The position numbers were made by a program, and so were the translations under genes. From positions 248,001-312,000 of the forward strand of contig JAJQIK010000081.1 of NCBI GenBank assembly GCA_021199255.1: 64,000 bases of DNA, written 5' to 3'. Below are positions 47,180-56,295 of the stretch, one piece after another (the first letter of the stretch is position 1; each line of letters opens with the position of its first letter). Source of the DNA: Clostridiales bacterium (GTDB lineage: Bacteria > Bacillota > Clostridia > Lachnospirales > Lachnospiraceae). The notes below the pieces were generated by a model. The model worked only from the letters and a program-made list of their open reading frames with translations. It ran no database searches and had not been told where the DNA came from.

Positions 47180-48709
47180 ATGGACAAGGGCATTGACAAT
47201 CAGCATATTATATTGGATGAGAAGGGATTAGTGGAAAAACTGCATCAATCTTCCGCAATTTTTATTTATGGCGCCGGCATACGCGGGAAACGAATGTTAT
47301 ATTATCTTAAGTGGAAGGGTTTTAGCGCGGAGGCATTCCTTGTGACAGCGCTTGATAATCCATATTCTGTAGACGGGGTTCCCGTCTGGAAGTTTGAGGA
47401 TGCCATTGCCCGTTATGATGATTATATGATTATCGTGGCCTGTGATAAGAGAAGCTGGCTGGATATTATCCGTACGATAGAGAAGAAAGATGTATATGAT
47501 TATTTGCTTGTAGAGGAAGGACTCTATCTTCAAATACGCAAATATGCCTATGATTATATTGCTAGTACGTGGTCAACTCAGAAACAGGAATTACAGGATC
47601 GCAGGGTGAGGATAGGTTACCTGTCTCCGGGCTATCTGGACACAACATATGCAGAAGAGAGATTGATTATCAATAAATTAAAGTCTGATGTTGCGGAATA
47701 TGTGGCATTGCCTAAGGAACTGGGAGCGGATGCGCAAGCAGATAGCTATTACGAACCGCGTTTGTATATACCGAATGTAGATGTCATACATACCTTCAAT
47801 ACAGTTTGTGTTACAGATGTCTTATGGTGTGCCAGCTTTGAGACTAATTTGCCTAGAATTTTCGATTTGAAGGGAAAGAACAGGGAAACTTTTGAGCGGC
47901 TGATAGATTGTATTCTAAAGAATAACTGTTTGGGGCTTTTTCCGCTTTGCCAGAACGCATATGAAATCCAGAAGTCCTTTTTGCTGGAAAACGCAGAAGA
48001 TGTAGCAAAGGAAATTTTGTGTAAAACAGAGGCGCTGCATCCGCCTCAGCCGATACTGCTTTCTCAGGAAGAGGAGGAGGAAAAATGTAGCAGAGAGCGG
48101 GAAGAGCTTGTTTTTATTTTTATAGGTAATTGTTTCTTTATTAAGGGCGGCAGGGAAATAATTAATGCCTTGTCGTATTTTGAGGGAAAGTTCCCGTTTA
48201 GGCTTATTTTGATTAGTTCCTTTTTATATGATGATTTTTTCACTCATACAGCCTATGACGAAATGCTTTTGTATAAGAAAATAGTGCAGGAAAAACCGTG
48301 GATAGAATATTATAATGGGCTGCCGAATGAAAAGGTACTGAAAAAATGCAAGGAGGCTGATGTTGGATTGCTACCGTCTTTTGCAGATACCTATGGCTAT
48401 TCCGTATTGGAAATGCAGGCGGGAGGCTGTCCGGTTATTACCACTAATATCAGGGCGTTGCCGGAGCTGAACGACGGCTGCGGCTGGATGTGTGAATTGC
48501 CTGTGGATGCCAATCAGTGTTGTCAGAGATTGGATATGAATGAATTGAGCAGCCTGTTGGAAAAGCAGTTAATCAATTGTTTTCAACAGATATTTGAGCA
48601 GCCGGAAATTATTTTGGATAGGAGAAGGGCTTCTTTGGCAAGAATCAGGCGGATGCATGATCCGGACGTTTATGCCCGAAGACTGTCTGAATGGATATTG
48701 CAGAAATAA
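47180..48709 (+). CDS. Rossmann-like module fused to GT4-like glycosyltransferase
   Basis: 509 residues from ATG 47180. Residues about 15-120 are the recurring module (SSAIFIYGAGIRGKRMLYYL, DDYMIIVACDKRSW). The rest is a GT-B glycosyltransferase: RVRIGYLSPGYLDTTYAEER, LVFIFIGNCFFIKGGREIIN near 310, GLPNEKVLKKCKEADVGLLP and FADTYGYSVLEMQAGGCPVI with the donor-binding Glu. The donor is unknown. It restarts the glycan genes after the nuclease terminator, so it probably has its own promoter in 47132-47179; none is clear. Confidence 0.8.
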   Translation: MDKGIDNQHIILDEKGLVEKLHQSSAIFIYGAGIRGKRMLYYLKWKGFSAEAFLVTALDNPYSVDGVPVWKFEDAIARYDDYMIIVACDKRSWLDIIRTIEKKDVYDYLLVEEGLYLQIRKYAYDYIASTWSTQKQELQDRRVRIGYLSPGYLDTTYAEERLIINKLKSDVAEYVALPKELGADAQADSYYEPRLYIPNVDVIHTFNTVCVTDVLWCASFETNLPRIFDLKGKNRETFERLIDCILKNNCLGLFPLCQNAYEIQKSFLLENAEDVAKEILCKTEALHPPQPILLSQEEEEEKCSREREELVFIFIGNCFFIKGGREIINALSYFEGKFPFRLILISSFLYDDFFTHTAYDEMLLYKKIVQEKPWIEYYNGLPNEKVLKKCKEADVGLLPSFADTYGYSVLEMQAGGCPVITTNIRALPELNDGCGWMCELPVDANQCCQRLDMNELSSLLEKQLINCFQQIFEQPEIILDRRRASLARIRRMHDPDVYARRLSEWILQK

Positions 48710-48736
48710 ATCAGGAAAGTATATGGAGCGAAAGGT

Positions 48737-50038
48737 ATGAAAGGAAAAATATCGGTGATTATTCCGGTTTATAATTGTGCCCCCTATCTGCATGAATGTC
48801 TGGACAGTGTTTTGGCGCAGACGATACAGGAAATGGAAGTTATATGTATCGATGATGGGTCGACAGATGGTTCAGATATCATACTGAAGGAATATTGCGG
48901 GCTCGACAAGCGGTTGAGGGTGTTCCACCAGTCTAATCAAGGCGCCGGCGTAGCCAGAAATATGGGAATAGAGAAGGCGGAAGGCGACTTTTTGATTTTT
49001 TTGGATGGAGATGATTATTATCTGAATCGGGATAGTCTGGATAAGATGTATCATACATGTATTCAAAATGATGTAAAAATTTGCGGAACTGCAATTATGC
49101 ATCTTCAGAATGGTAAGCTCTCGCAGGATTATTTTACCCGGAATATTTGGACAATTTCAGCTCAGAAAAAAGTAATGCGGTATCAGGATTTTCAGATTGA
49201 TTATGGATATCAGGGATTTTTAATCAACAGAGAATTAATCCTTGCCCATAATATCAGATTCCCCAATTACAGGAGATTTCAGGATCCGCCTTTTTTTGTC
49301 AGGGCAATGTTTGCCTCTGGAAGCTTTAGCTTTATACAGGATTATCTATACTGCTACAGAGTTCCCGCTGTGACGGCCAGGTTTAATGGAGAGAAGGTGG
49401 CGGATTTATTGAAAGGTCTTCGGGATAATATTGAGTTTGCCATAGAACATGATTTAGACAAACTCCTTGAGATATCTTTGATGAGACTGGAATATGAGTA
49501 TGATAGCATTATATGTCATTATACCATGCCGGACGACTGTAAAATAATAGATTTATTATGGGAAATCAATGATACAATTACGGGTTTCATGAAAAGAGGA
49601 CGACGGGCGGGGAACTATCTTTTGCGTCCACTGAAGTTTCTGCTGGAGGGAGACAGGGACAGGCTTGAACATTATGAGGATTATTTGTGTGATGAAATTC
49701 GTAACAGGGACGAAATCTGTCTTTATGGGGCAGGTGAGATGGCGAGGCGTTTTATCTGGTTTTTAAAACAAACAAAATTGTCAGAGAAGGTAAAAAAGAT
49801 TATTGTTACAGATACTGATGGGAAGCGGCAGTCTCTAGAGGGAATTGAAATCATGTCTTTAGAAGAGTTCTCTCAGAGTGAAGCCCGCGATATGAGAATC
49901 TATACGGCGGTGGGGCCAGTGCTGCAAAAGGACGTGCTGGAGAATTTACAGCATTACGGCTATTTCAATGTGGAACTTCTGGATGGGATTTTTCTGGATA
50001 AGCTGGCGGCATTTTCCACAGGAACGGCAAACGGGTAA
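48737..50038 (+). CDS. GT2 glycosyltransferase with C-terminal Rossmann-like module
   Basis: 433 residues, ATG 48737. N-terminal GT-A domain: KISVIIPVYNCAPYLHECLD, CIDDGSTDGSDIILKEY, GAGVARNMGIEKAEGDFLIF and LDGDDYY. C-terminal module (about 325-425): RDEICLYGAGEMARRFIWFL, KKIIVTDTDGKRQSLEGIEI and DMRIYTAVGPVLQ. Same layout as the gene at 42699 but not AT-rich. Only two bases separate it from the next gene. Confidence 0.85.
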   Translation: MKGKISVIIPVYNCAPYLHECLDSVLAQTIQEMEVICIDDGSTDGSDIILKEYCGLDKRLRVFHQSNQGAGVARNMGIEKAEGDFLIFLDGDDYYLNRDSLDKMYHTCIQNDVKICGTAIMHLQNGKLSQDYFTRNIWTISAQKKVMRYQDFQIDYGYQGFLINRELILAHNIRFPNYRRFQDPPFFVRAMFASGSFSFIQDYLYCYRVPAVTARFNGEKVADLLKGLRDNIEFAIEHDLDKLLEISLMRLEYEYDSIICHYTMPDDCKIIDLLWEINDTITGFMKRGRRAGNYLLRPLKFLLEGDRDRLEHYEDYLCDEIRNRDEICLYGAGEMARRFIWFLKQTKLSEKVKKIIVTDTDGKRQSLEGIEIMSLEEFSQSEARDMRIYTAVGPVLQKDVLENLQHYGYFNVELLDGIFLDKLAAFSTGTANG

Positions 50039-50040
50039 AT

Positions 50041-51222
50041 ATGAATCGGGCAATCAATTATCAGGAAACAGAACAACAATTAAATAAGCTTTTGCAGGAA
50101 CTGCGGCAATATGATCAACTGTATCTCTATGGCGCGGGCAATCGCGCCAGAGCAATTTTGCAGATGTGTAAAAAGAACTTTTTGACGAATTTATCCCTTA
50201 AGGGATTTATCATAACCAGCACGCAGGGAAACAGGGAATATTCAGACGCTCCGACGGCGCTGGATGGCCGGCCTGTAGTATCGGTGTCGGAATATTATGA
50301 CAGGGAAGAGGCAGGCTTTGAACAGGCGGCAGTGCTTGTTACGGTAATGGAGCATTATCATGAGGAGATTCGGCGGGAGCTTGTGCGTACGCCGTTTCGG
50401 CATATTTATTATTTAACAGATGCGATGGAACGGCTTTTGACAGATGGATATGTGGAGCAGCGGTTTAAGCAGTTGGAGCTGCCCTATGCTTTCACGGGAC
50501 GCGCTTCTGAGGATCGCTATGGGAGTGAGAAGGCGAAGAGGCTTGTGCGGGTATTTCGTGTACAGAGTGCCGCGGATGTGTCGCTGACACAAGAACTTCC
50601 GGAAGCTTCTTATGTTGTGCCCATTCAGGCAGGCGTAAGGCTGACAGGGTCGAGAATCTGTGATGTGACGGACGGGGATGGAATGAATATTTCTGAACAA
50701 AATTCTTATTATAATGAACTGTCCTGTTTATATTGGCTGTGGAAAAATACGGATTACCCATATTCCGGGATTTGCCACTACCGCAGGATGTTTGAATCAG
50801 ATATTGCACTGCGGCCGATTATGGAGGGCAAAGCGGATGTGATTCTTCCTTCCCCAACGGTGGTCTGGCCGGATTTACAGGGTTATTACCTGGGCTGGGG
50901 ATTGCGAGCGTATTATGAGGAGATGCTTTCTGTAATCGAGCAGCAATTCCCAGAATATTATGATACGGCGCTCTGGTGTGCGGAAAATGAAATTTTTATT
51001 CCGAATAATATCTGTATTGCCTCCCGGAAAGAATTAGAGCGTTATTGCAGCTTCCTGTTTGGAGTCGTATTCGAGGTTGAGGAGCGGATGCGCGCGAAGG
51101 AAGGACCGAAGCAGAAACGCTGCTGGCTTTCGGAGCATGTGTCTACGGTCTATTTTATTCATTGCCTGAAACATTCCGAAACCGGTAAAATATATTTTTC
51201 GGATATTGTGCGTTATTGGTAA
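50041..51222 (+). CDS. Rossmann-like module fused to DUF4422 domain, copy 1
   Basis: 393 residues, ATG 50041. Module at about 15-135 (YDQLYLYGAGNRARAILQMC, AAVLVTVMEHYHEEI). DUF4422 at about 175-390: SYVVPIQAGVRLTGSRICDV, NISEQNSYYNELSCLYWLWK, YSGICHYRRMF, DVILPSPTVVWPDLQGYYLG, and FIPNNICIASRKELERYCSF. DUF4422 proteins occur in capsule and exopolysaccharide clusters and are presumed glycosyltransferases. A second copy lies at 52462. Confidence 0.8.
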   Translation: MNRAINYQETEQQLNKLLQELRQYDQLYLYGAGNRARAILQMCKKNFLTNLSLKGFIITSTQGNREYSDAPTALDGRPVVSVSEYYDREEAGFEQAAVLVTVMEHYHEEIRRELVRTPFRHIYYLTDAMERLLTDGYVEQRFKQLELPYAFTGRASEDRYGSEKAKRLVRVFRVQSAADVSLTQELPEASYVVPIQAGVRLTGSRICDVTDGDGMNISEQNSYYNELSCLYWLWKNTDYPYSGICHYRRMFESDIALRPIMEGKADVILPSPTVVWPDLQGYYLGWGLRAYYEEMLSVIEQQFPEYYDTALWCAENEIFIPNNICIASRKELERYCSFLFGVVFEVEERMRAKEGPKQKRCWLSEHVSTVYFIHCLKHSETGKIYFSDIVRYW

Positions 51223-51262
51223 GTTTGTTTGGAGGAAAGGGACTTTTTGAGGGGGTTAAAGT

Positions 51263-52429
51263 GTGTACGAGGACGTAGAGATTAAGCGGCTGAAAAAGGA
51301 AAAATCAGTCTGGATATATGGTATTGGAAGATTAGGAAAAAAGTTGTGTTCCATTTTTGAGGCATGTGATATTGCTATAGAAGGGATTATAGTATCTGAT
51401 TCCAAACAGAATCCCCTAAGATATGGAGGAATGAAAGTCTATTCCCTGGATGCCTGTGCCGCTCCGAAGGATGCACTGATTATCATAGCGGTAAATAGAC
51501 GGGCTGCGGTGGAAGTGGCGGAGCATTTATCTCAAAGAGGTTATGGGAGGTTTGTGATCTGGAGTGAAGCCTGTCTGTCTGCATTTTGGAAAAGTTATCC
51601 ACATCTATTTGTTGATCGGAGAAAAGGAAAGGATAAGGTACTATTTGTACTGAGCGGTTATAAATTGTATTTATGGGATAGTGTTTTCTCCAGATTAAAA
51701 AGATTTCTTCCTGATGATGTGGAGGTATGTCTATGTTCATCGGGAATATATGATGATACGCTTGCTGCGATTGCGGCGGAAAATGTCTGGTCTTATTTGA
51801 GTACTTCACAAAATAGCGTCACTTTGATTCAGAATATCGCTTACGCAATTTATGAGGACTGTACGTGGATTTATAAAATGGACGAGGATATTTTTCTTAC
51901 AAACAATACTCTTTCAAGGCTGTATGAGGCCTATGTGAGGGAGGAAATAAATTCCTCATACCGTATTGGGGTGATGGCACCGGTTATTCCATTAAATCAG
52001 TCCTGTTATCGGTTGGTGCTTGAAAAGTATCATTGTCTTCAGGATTTTGAAGAAAGATACGGCAGGGCATTATGGGGCGGGCTTAGTATTTCTGCGCCTG
52101 ATGTCGCGTTGTATTTATGGGGAAAATACGGAAATATTCCCGGAATTGATCAAATAGCATCTGATTTCCGGGAACCTGTAATATCTCTCTGCTCGACAAG
52201 GTATAACATAGGCTTGATTTTGATCAAAAGAACTCTTTGGAGCAATATGTCAGGGTTTACGACAAGCGCCAGCCCGGATATGGGATTAGATGAGGAAGAG
52301 CTTGATGCGTATTGCGTAAATTCTTCCAGAGTGATCATGATTGCTCATGATGCGGTAGCGGGGCACTTTGCCTTTGGCCCACAGTCATATGGTATGCGGG
52401 AGTACATGAAAGTGTCTGGTTGGGCGTGA
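51263..52429 (+). CDS. Rossmann-like module fused to a putative GT-A glycosyltransferase
   Basis: 388 residues from GTG 51263 (GGGGG upstream). Module at about 10-115 (KSVWIYGIGRLGKKLCSIFE, DALIIIAVNRRAA). The second half is unfamiliar but contains CTWIYKMDEDIFLTNNTLSR, where DED could be a GT-A metal motif, and ISAPDVALYLWGKYGNIPGI. The ending (AHDAVAGHFAFGPQ) lacks a known signature. Glycosyltransferase is inferred from this motif and its position between DUF4422 genes. Confidence 0.62.
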   Translation: MYEDVEIKRLKKEKSVWIYGIGRLGKKLCSIFEACDIAIEGIIVSDSKQNPLRYGGMKVYSLDACAAPKDALIIIAVNRRAAVEVAEHLSQRGYGRFVIWSEACLSAFWKSYPHLFVDRRKGKDKVLFVLSGYKLYLWDSVFSRLKRFLPDDVEVCLCSSGIYDDTLAAIAAENVWSYLSTSQNSVTLIQNIAYAIYEDCTWIYKMDEDIFLTNNTLSRLYEAYVREEINSSYRIGVMAPVIPLNQSCYRLVLEKYHCLQDFEERYGRALWGGLSISAPDVALYLWGKYGNIPGIDQIASDFREPVISLCSTRYNIGLILIKRTLWSNMSGFTTSASPDMGLDEEELDAYCVNSSRVIMIAHDAVAGHFAFGPQSYGMREYMKVSGWA

Positions 52430-52461
52430 ACTGTTTAAGGGGTTCAGAGGGGTATAAGATC

Positions 52462-53547
52462 ATGAATAGTAGGAACTTTATTTACGGCGCGGGTATTGTC
52501 GCAGCCAGTATTTATACGGCCATGAAGGCCTTGTATCATTTCAGTCCGGCCGCCTTTCTGGTATCCGATTCGGCGGGCAATCCGGAGCGGATAGATGGCG
52601 TCCCGGTCAGACTGTTATCAGACATAGCGGATTTTGGCCTGGCGGATCGCATTTATATTGCGACGCCGGAGGAACATCATGGGACGATTGTTTCAATGCT
52701 GGCTGAGCGGGGGATTGCGCAGGAGCAGATTGTTTTAGCGGATAATCAATTTGAGAATCATTTGCTGGAGGAATATTACCGAAGCCTGCCGGGGTTTACC
52801 ACAGCGGCTGAACTTTTAGCAGGGGATCATGGGGAAAATATTGCAAAGTTGCAGGATATTCAGGTGTTTCAGGCAAAATGCCATGTGGATAAGTCGTTGA
52901 AGAAGGAGACGCCGATTCCGGCATATGTGCTTCCGATTCAGGTCGGCGCTGTTTTTGAGGATCAAAGAATTGCGCGGCTACAGGATAATACGGGGGAAAA
53001 TATTTCAGAGAAAAATCGCAATTATTGCGAATTGACGGCTGGATATTATGCATGGAAAAACAGCAAAGCCGCTTATAAAGGTTTATGCCATTACCGGCGG
53101 ATCTTTGACCTTGACGAGCGGCAGATGGAGGCCTTATTGGAACGGCGGCAGGAATGGGATGTCGTCATACCCTACCCCTCCGTTCAGTATCCGGATATTT
53201 CAGCGCAGCATGGACGATATTTAAAGGAGGCAGACTGGCAGGCTATGCTGGAAGCGCTGCGGCAGACGGCGCCGGAGTATCTGGAAGCCTATGAGCAGGC
53301 TGTAAATAAGGGAGAGCGGTATTTCCTGAATTTTAATATGCTCATTGCCAGAGCTGAGGTTTTTGACGAGTATTGCGAGTTTTTGTTTCGCGTCCTCGGC
53401 AGGGCGGAGGAACTGGTTTCCCCCAGAGGCTGGGAGCGCGCAGACCGTTTCGCGGGCTATATGGGGGAAAATCTGACTACGATCTATTTTCTTGCCAACA
53501 GAGATAGGCTTAAGATCGTCTGCTCCGGGAAGCTGTGGCTGACATAG
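52462..53547 (+). CDS. Rossmann-like module fused to DUF4422 domain, copy 2
   Basis: About 361 residues; ATG 52462 follows AGAGGGG and avoids overlap with the previous gene. Module at about 3-110 (SRNFIYGAGIVAASIYTAMK, ADRIYIATPEEHHG). DUF4422 domain at about 150-360: AYVLPIQVGAVFEDQRIARL, ENISEKNRNYCELTAGYYAW, YKGLCHYRRIFDLDERQ and DVVIPYPSVQYPDISAQHGR. Paralogous to the gene at 50041. Confidence 0.8.
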   Translation: MNSRNFIYGAGIVAASIYTAMKALYHFSPAAFLVSDSAGNPERIDGVPVRLLSDIADFGLADRIYIATPEEHHGTIVSMLAERGIAQEQIVLADNQFENHLLEEYYRSLPGFTTAAELLAGDHGENIAKLQDIQVFQAKCHVDKSLKKETPIPAYVLPIQVGAVFEDQRIARLQDNTGENISEKNRNYCELTAGYYAWKNSKAAYKGLCHYRRIFDLDERQMEALLERRQEWDVVIPYPSVQYPDISAQHGRYLKEADWQAMLEALRQTAPEYLEAYEQAVNKGERYFLNFNMLIARAEVFDEYCEFLFRVLGRAEELVSPRGWERADRFAGYMGENLTTIYFLANRDRLKIVCSGKLWLT

Positions 53548-53634
53548 CCATGGGGCAATGCCCAAGTGGCGGCGCAGCAAGGCAGTAGGGGAACGGTTGA
53601 ATAGATTTGTAAGCGCTTCGGAATGGAGGAAAAG

Positions 53635-54726
53635 ATGGATACATATCAGGAAGACTTGAGATTATTGTTGGAGCAGGAGCTGCCCTGGGATAAGCTGGCG
53701 GGTAAAACCGTTATGATTTCCGGCGCCACCGGAATGATAGGCAAATGCATGATCGATTTGCTGATGCTTAAGAATATGGAGTTGCGGGACGGTGCTGCCA
53801 AAGCGCCGGGGGCTGATAGGGGACAGAAGCAGCCTGTCAGCGTTATAGCACTGAGCAGAAATAAAGAGCGGGCGATGGAGCGTTTCGGGGAGTACTGGGA
53901 ATCAGATATGTTTCGATATATTGCCTGTGACGTGAATCAGGGGATACCGGAATGTGGGCGGGCGGATTATATCATTCATGCGGCCAGCAACACTCATCCG
54001 CTGCAATATTCCCAGGATTCCATCGGCACTGTGATTTCGAATGTCATTGGCACTAAAAATCTGTTGGATTATGCGGTTTCCCATCATACGGAACGTTTTT
54101 GCTTCGTGTCGTCTGTAGAAATCTATGGGGAAAATCGAGGGGATACGGACAAGTTTGATGAAAGCTATCTGGGATATTTGGACTGCAATACGCTGCGGGC
54201 GGGGTATCCTGAGAGCAAACGGGCAGGAGAGGCATTGTGCAACGCCTATTGCCAGACCTATCAGCTTGGATTTGTGATTCCGAGATTAAGCAGGGTATAT
54301 GGGCCGACCATGCTGGGGGCGGATTCCAAGGCCATCGCGCAGTTTATTAAGAAAGCGGCTGCCGGAGAGGACATCGTGTTAAAGAGCGCGGGAACCCAGC
54401 TCTATTCTTATACCTATGCGCTGGATGCAGCCATGGGAATTTTCACTGTTTTGCTGAAGGGAAAGCAGGGGGAAGCCTATAATATTTCTGATGCAGGCTC
54501 TGAAGTGACGTTGAAGCAGATCGCAGAATGGCTGGCAGAGGATAATGGAATGAGGGTGGTCTTTGAAATACCGGACGAGACGGAACAGAAGGGTTATTCC
54601 ACGGCAACCAGGGCGCTGCTTTCCGCGGAAAAAATAAAGACTCTGGGTTGGAACCCACAGACCCCTATGAGGGAAGGGCTGAGAAAGACCGTAAACGCCA
54701 TCAGAACCCGAAAGCCGGAGGCGTAA
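53635..54726 (+). CDS. NAD-dependent epimerase/dehydratase
   Basis: About 363 residues; ATG 53635 uses ATGGAGG 12 bases upstream as its ribosome site. Extended short-chain dehydrogenase: VMISGATGMIGKCMIDLLML (GxxGxxG) near residue 28, a Ser in FVSSVEIYGEN and YPESKRAGE with the Lys of YxxxK. Active-site spacing is as expected for the family. It probably epimerises or dehydrates a nucleotide sugar for the island. The substrate cannot be read. It is the last plus-strand gene of the island. Confidence 0.85.
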   Translation: MDTYQEDLRLLLEQELPWDKLAGKTVMISGATGMIGKCMIDLLMLKNMELRDGAAKAPGADRGQKQPVSVIALSRNKERAMERFGEYWESDMFRYIACDVNQGIPECGRADYIIHAASNTHPLQYSQDSIGTVISNVIGTKNLLDYAVSHHTERFCFVSSVEIYGENRGDTDKFDESYLGYLDCNTLRAGYPESKRAGEALCNAYCQTYQLGFVIPRLSRVYGPTMLGADSKAIAQFIKKAAAGEDIVLKSAGTQLYSYTYALDAAMGIFTVLLKGKQGEAYNISDAGSEVTLKQIAEWLAEDNGMRVVFEIPDETEQKGYSTATRALLSAEKIKTLGWNPQTPMREGLRKTVNAIRTRKPEA

Positions 54727-54740
54727 CCGCAGCCCTCACA

Positions 54741-55121
54741 TCATGCGCCCTGCCCCGCAGCCTTCATCGCATGCTCCCTGATTTTCTCGAAGGTTTCCTC
54801 GCTCAGATCGTGCTCGATTTTGCAGGCGTCTTCCGCGGCGACCTTTTCATCGACGCCCAGCGACACAAAGAAGCTGGTCAGTACCTTATGTCTGTTATAA
54901 ATATTGGAGGCGATTTCGTAACCGGCGGCGGTCAGCTTAATAAAGCCCTCCCTGTCCATTTCGATAAAGCCGTTTTCCCGCAGCTTTTTCATAGCGACGC
55001 TGATGCTGGGCTTGGTGTAATTCATTTCCGTGGCGATATCAATCGAACGAACCTGTCCGGTTCGCTCTTTTAGTACCAGTATCGTTTCTAAATAATCTTC
55101 AGCAGATTCATGTATTTCCAT
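54741..55121 (-). CDS. MntR/DtxR-family metal-dependent regulator
   Basis: 126 residues, ATG 55121 with AGGAGG. N-terminal winged helix: SAEDYLETILVLKER, IATEMNYTKPSISVAMKKLR and GFIEMDREGFIKLTAAGYEI. Then a dimerisation domain with metal ligands (NRHKVLTSFFVSLG, DACKIEHDLSEETFEKI). It lacks the SH3-like third domain, so it is like MntR. It probably senses Mn or Fe; no metal transporter is adjacent. Convergent with the epimerase gene, 14 bases apart. Confidence 0.88.
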   Translation of the reverse strand: MEIHESAEDYLETILVLKERTGQVRSIDIATEMNYTKPSISVAMKKLRENGFIEMDREGFIKLTAAGYEIASNIYNRHKVLTSFFVSLGVDEKVAAEDACKIEHDLSEETFEKIREHAMKAAGQGA

Positions 55122-55163
55122 GGAAACCTCCTGCCTTTCTGAAATCTATTCGTTATTCTTAAT

Positions 55164-55192
55164 AAAATAGCATATTTCCGGCGCGATTGCAA
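55164..55192 (-). promoter_or_regulatory. Promoter of the MntR-like gene
   Basis: On the minus strand, TTGCAA (55192-55187), a 17-base spacer and TATTTT (55169-55164), about 45 bases before ATG 55121. Confidence 0.55.
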
Positions 55193-55200
55193 TGCTCCGC

Positions 55201-56262
55201 TTAAGTGTCTGGCAACTGCTGCAATCTTGCCTGGGCGGGCTCATAAGCCCCGCACTTCTGATAGGCTTCCCTGGCCTTGGCGGCAGCGCCGCTACATTCA
55301 TAGATCACGCCGATGTTATAGTATGCTTTATAGCTGTTAACACCGTCCACGGCAAACTCTTCCATTGTGGTAGCTTTTTGAAATTCGGCGACGGCTTTTT
55401 CCAGGAATCCGTTGTTCATATAGATCAGACCCATTAAAAATACAAAGTCAGCGCGGCCGGAAAATTCATCGTATACGCCAAGCAGGTTCAAGGCGTCGCC
55501 GTTACGTTTCAGATCCAGAAGCGTATAGCCGTAAGCTTCTACCATAGCCTGTACATAGTCCAGCGCGGGGTCTGTGTCCATGGCGAGTCCCAGGTCAAAG
55601 TAATGGCAGGCCATCGGGTAATCACGCAGCTTGCGATAGCTTTGCCCTAACTGAAAATAGAGATAGGGATCGGCACCCTGGGTTTCCAGTTCCTTTTCCA
55701 GAAGGGAAATATTGCGCCTGCATTTCTGCTCCATTTCCTCCGGGGAACCATCGTACCCCACATGAAGCGCTGTGATGGGGGCGTCATAAACCTGTTTGAC
55801 GGGAATTGCCCCGCAGGGCGTCAGTTGTTCGTGTACCGCTCCCTCGAAGCGGTAGCAGCAGCGGTTCACAAACCGGCTTATCCGCGCCTGTTCAAAGGCG
55901 GTCTGGCCGTTTTCCGTGAAGCGGCTGCGGATCAGGATACGTCCGGCGGAATGAGGATATTGTTCCATGCATTTTTGGAGCGCCTTGGTATCTAAGGACT
56001 CGATATATTCGTCACAGTCCAGAGAAAGTATCCAGTCATGGGAGGCTTTTTCCATGGCGTAATTTTTGGCGGCGCTGAAATCGCCGCACCAGTCGAAGTG
56101 ATAGATTTGATTCGTATACTTCCTTGCCAGTTGGATCGTATGATCCGTGGAGCCGGTGTCTGCCAGTACGATTTCAAAGCCGTAGGGCAGCAGGCGGCTG
56201 CAGCACTCCTCAATGTGTTTTTCTTCATTTTTGGCAATGATACAAACGGATATCGGTAACAA
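55201..56262 (-). CDS. GT2 glycosyltransferase with TPR tail, copy A
   Basis: 353 residues, start TTG 56262 (AAAGGA upstream); no better start is in frame close by. N-terminal GT-A domain: ISVCIIAKNEEKHIEECCSR, VLADTGSTDHTIQLARKY and WILSLDCDEYIESLD. From about residue 195 come repeated helices of TPR type (YLYFQLGQSYRKLRDYPMAC, FVFLMGLIYMNNGFLEKAVA, AYYNIGVIYECSGAAAKARE). This resembles SunS-like and other GT2-TPR proteins that can act on peptides or proteins. It is paralogous to the gene at 56296. Confidence 0.83.
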   Translation of the reverse strand: MLPISVCIIAKNEEKHIEECCSRLLPYGFEIVLADTGSTDHTIQLARKYTNQIYHFDWCGDFSAAKNYAMEKASHDWILSLDCDEYIESLDTKALQKCMEQYPHSAGRILIRSRFTENGQTAFEQARISRFVNRCCYRFEGAVHEQLTPCGAIPVKQVYDAPITALHVGYDGSPEEMEQKCRRNISLLEKELETQGADPYLYFQLGQSYRKLRDYPMACHYFDLGLAMDTDPALDYVQAMVEAYGYTLLDLKRNGDALNLLGVYDEFSGRADFVFLMGLIYMNNGFLEKAVAEFQKATTMEEFAVDGVNSYKAYYNIGVIYECSGAAAKAREAYQKCGAYEPAQARLQQLPDT

Positions 56263-56295
56263 GGCGGATTCCTTTCTGGAAGTGGGGCGCCGGGT

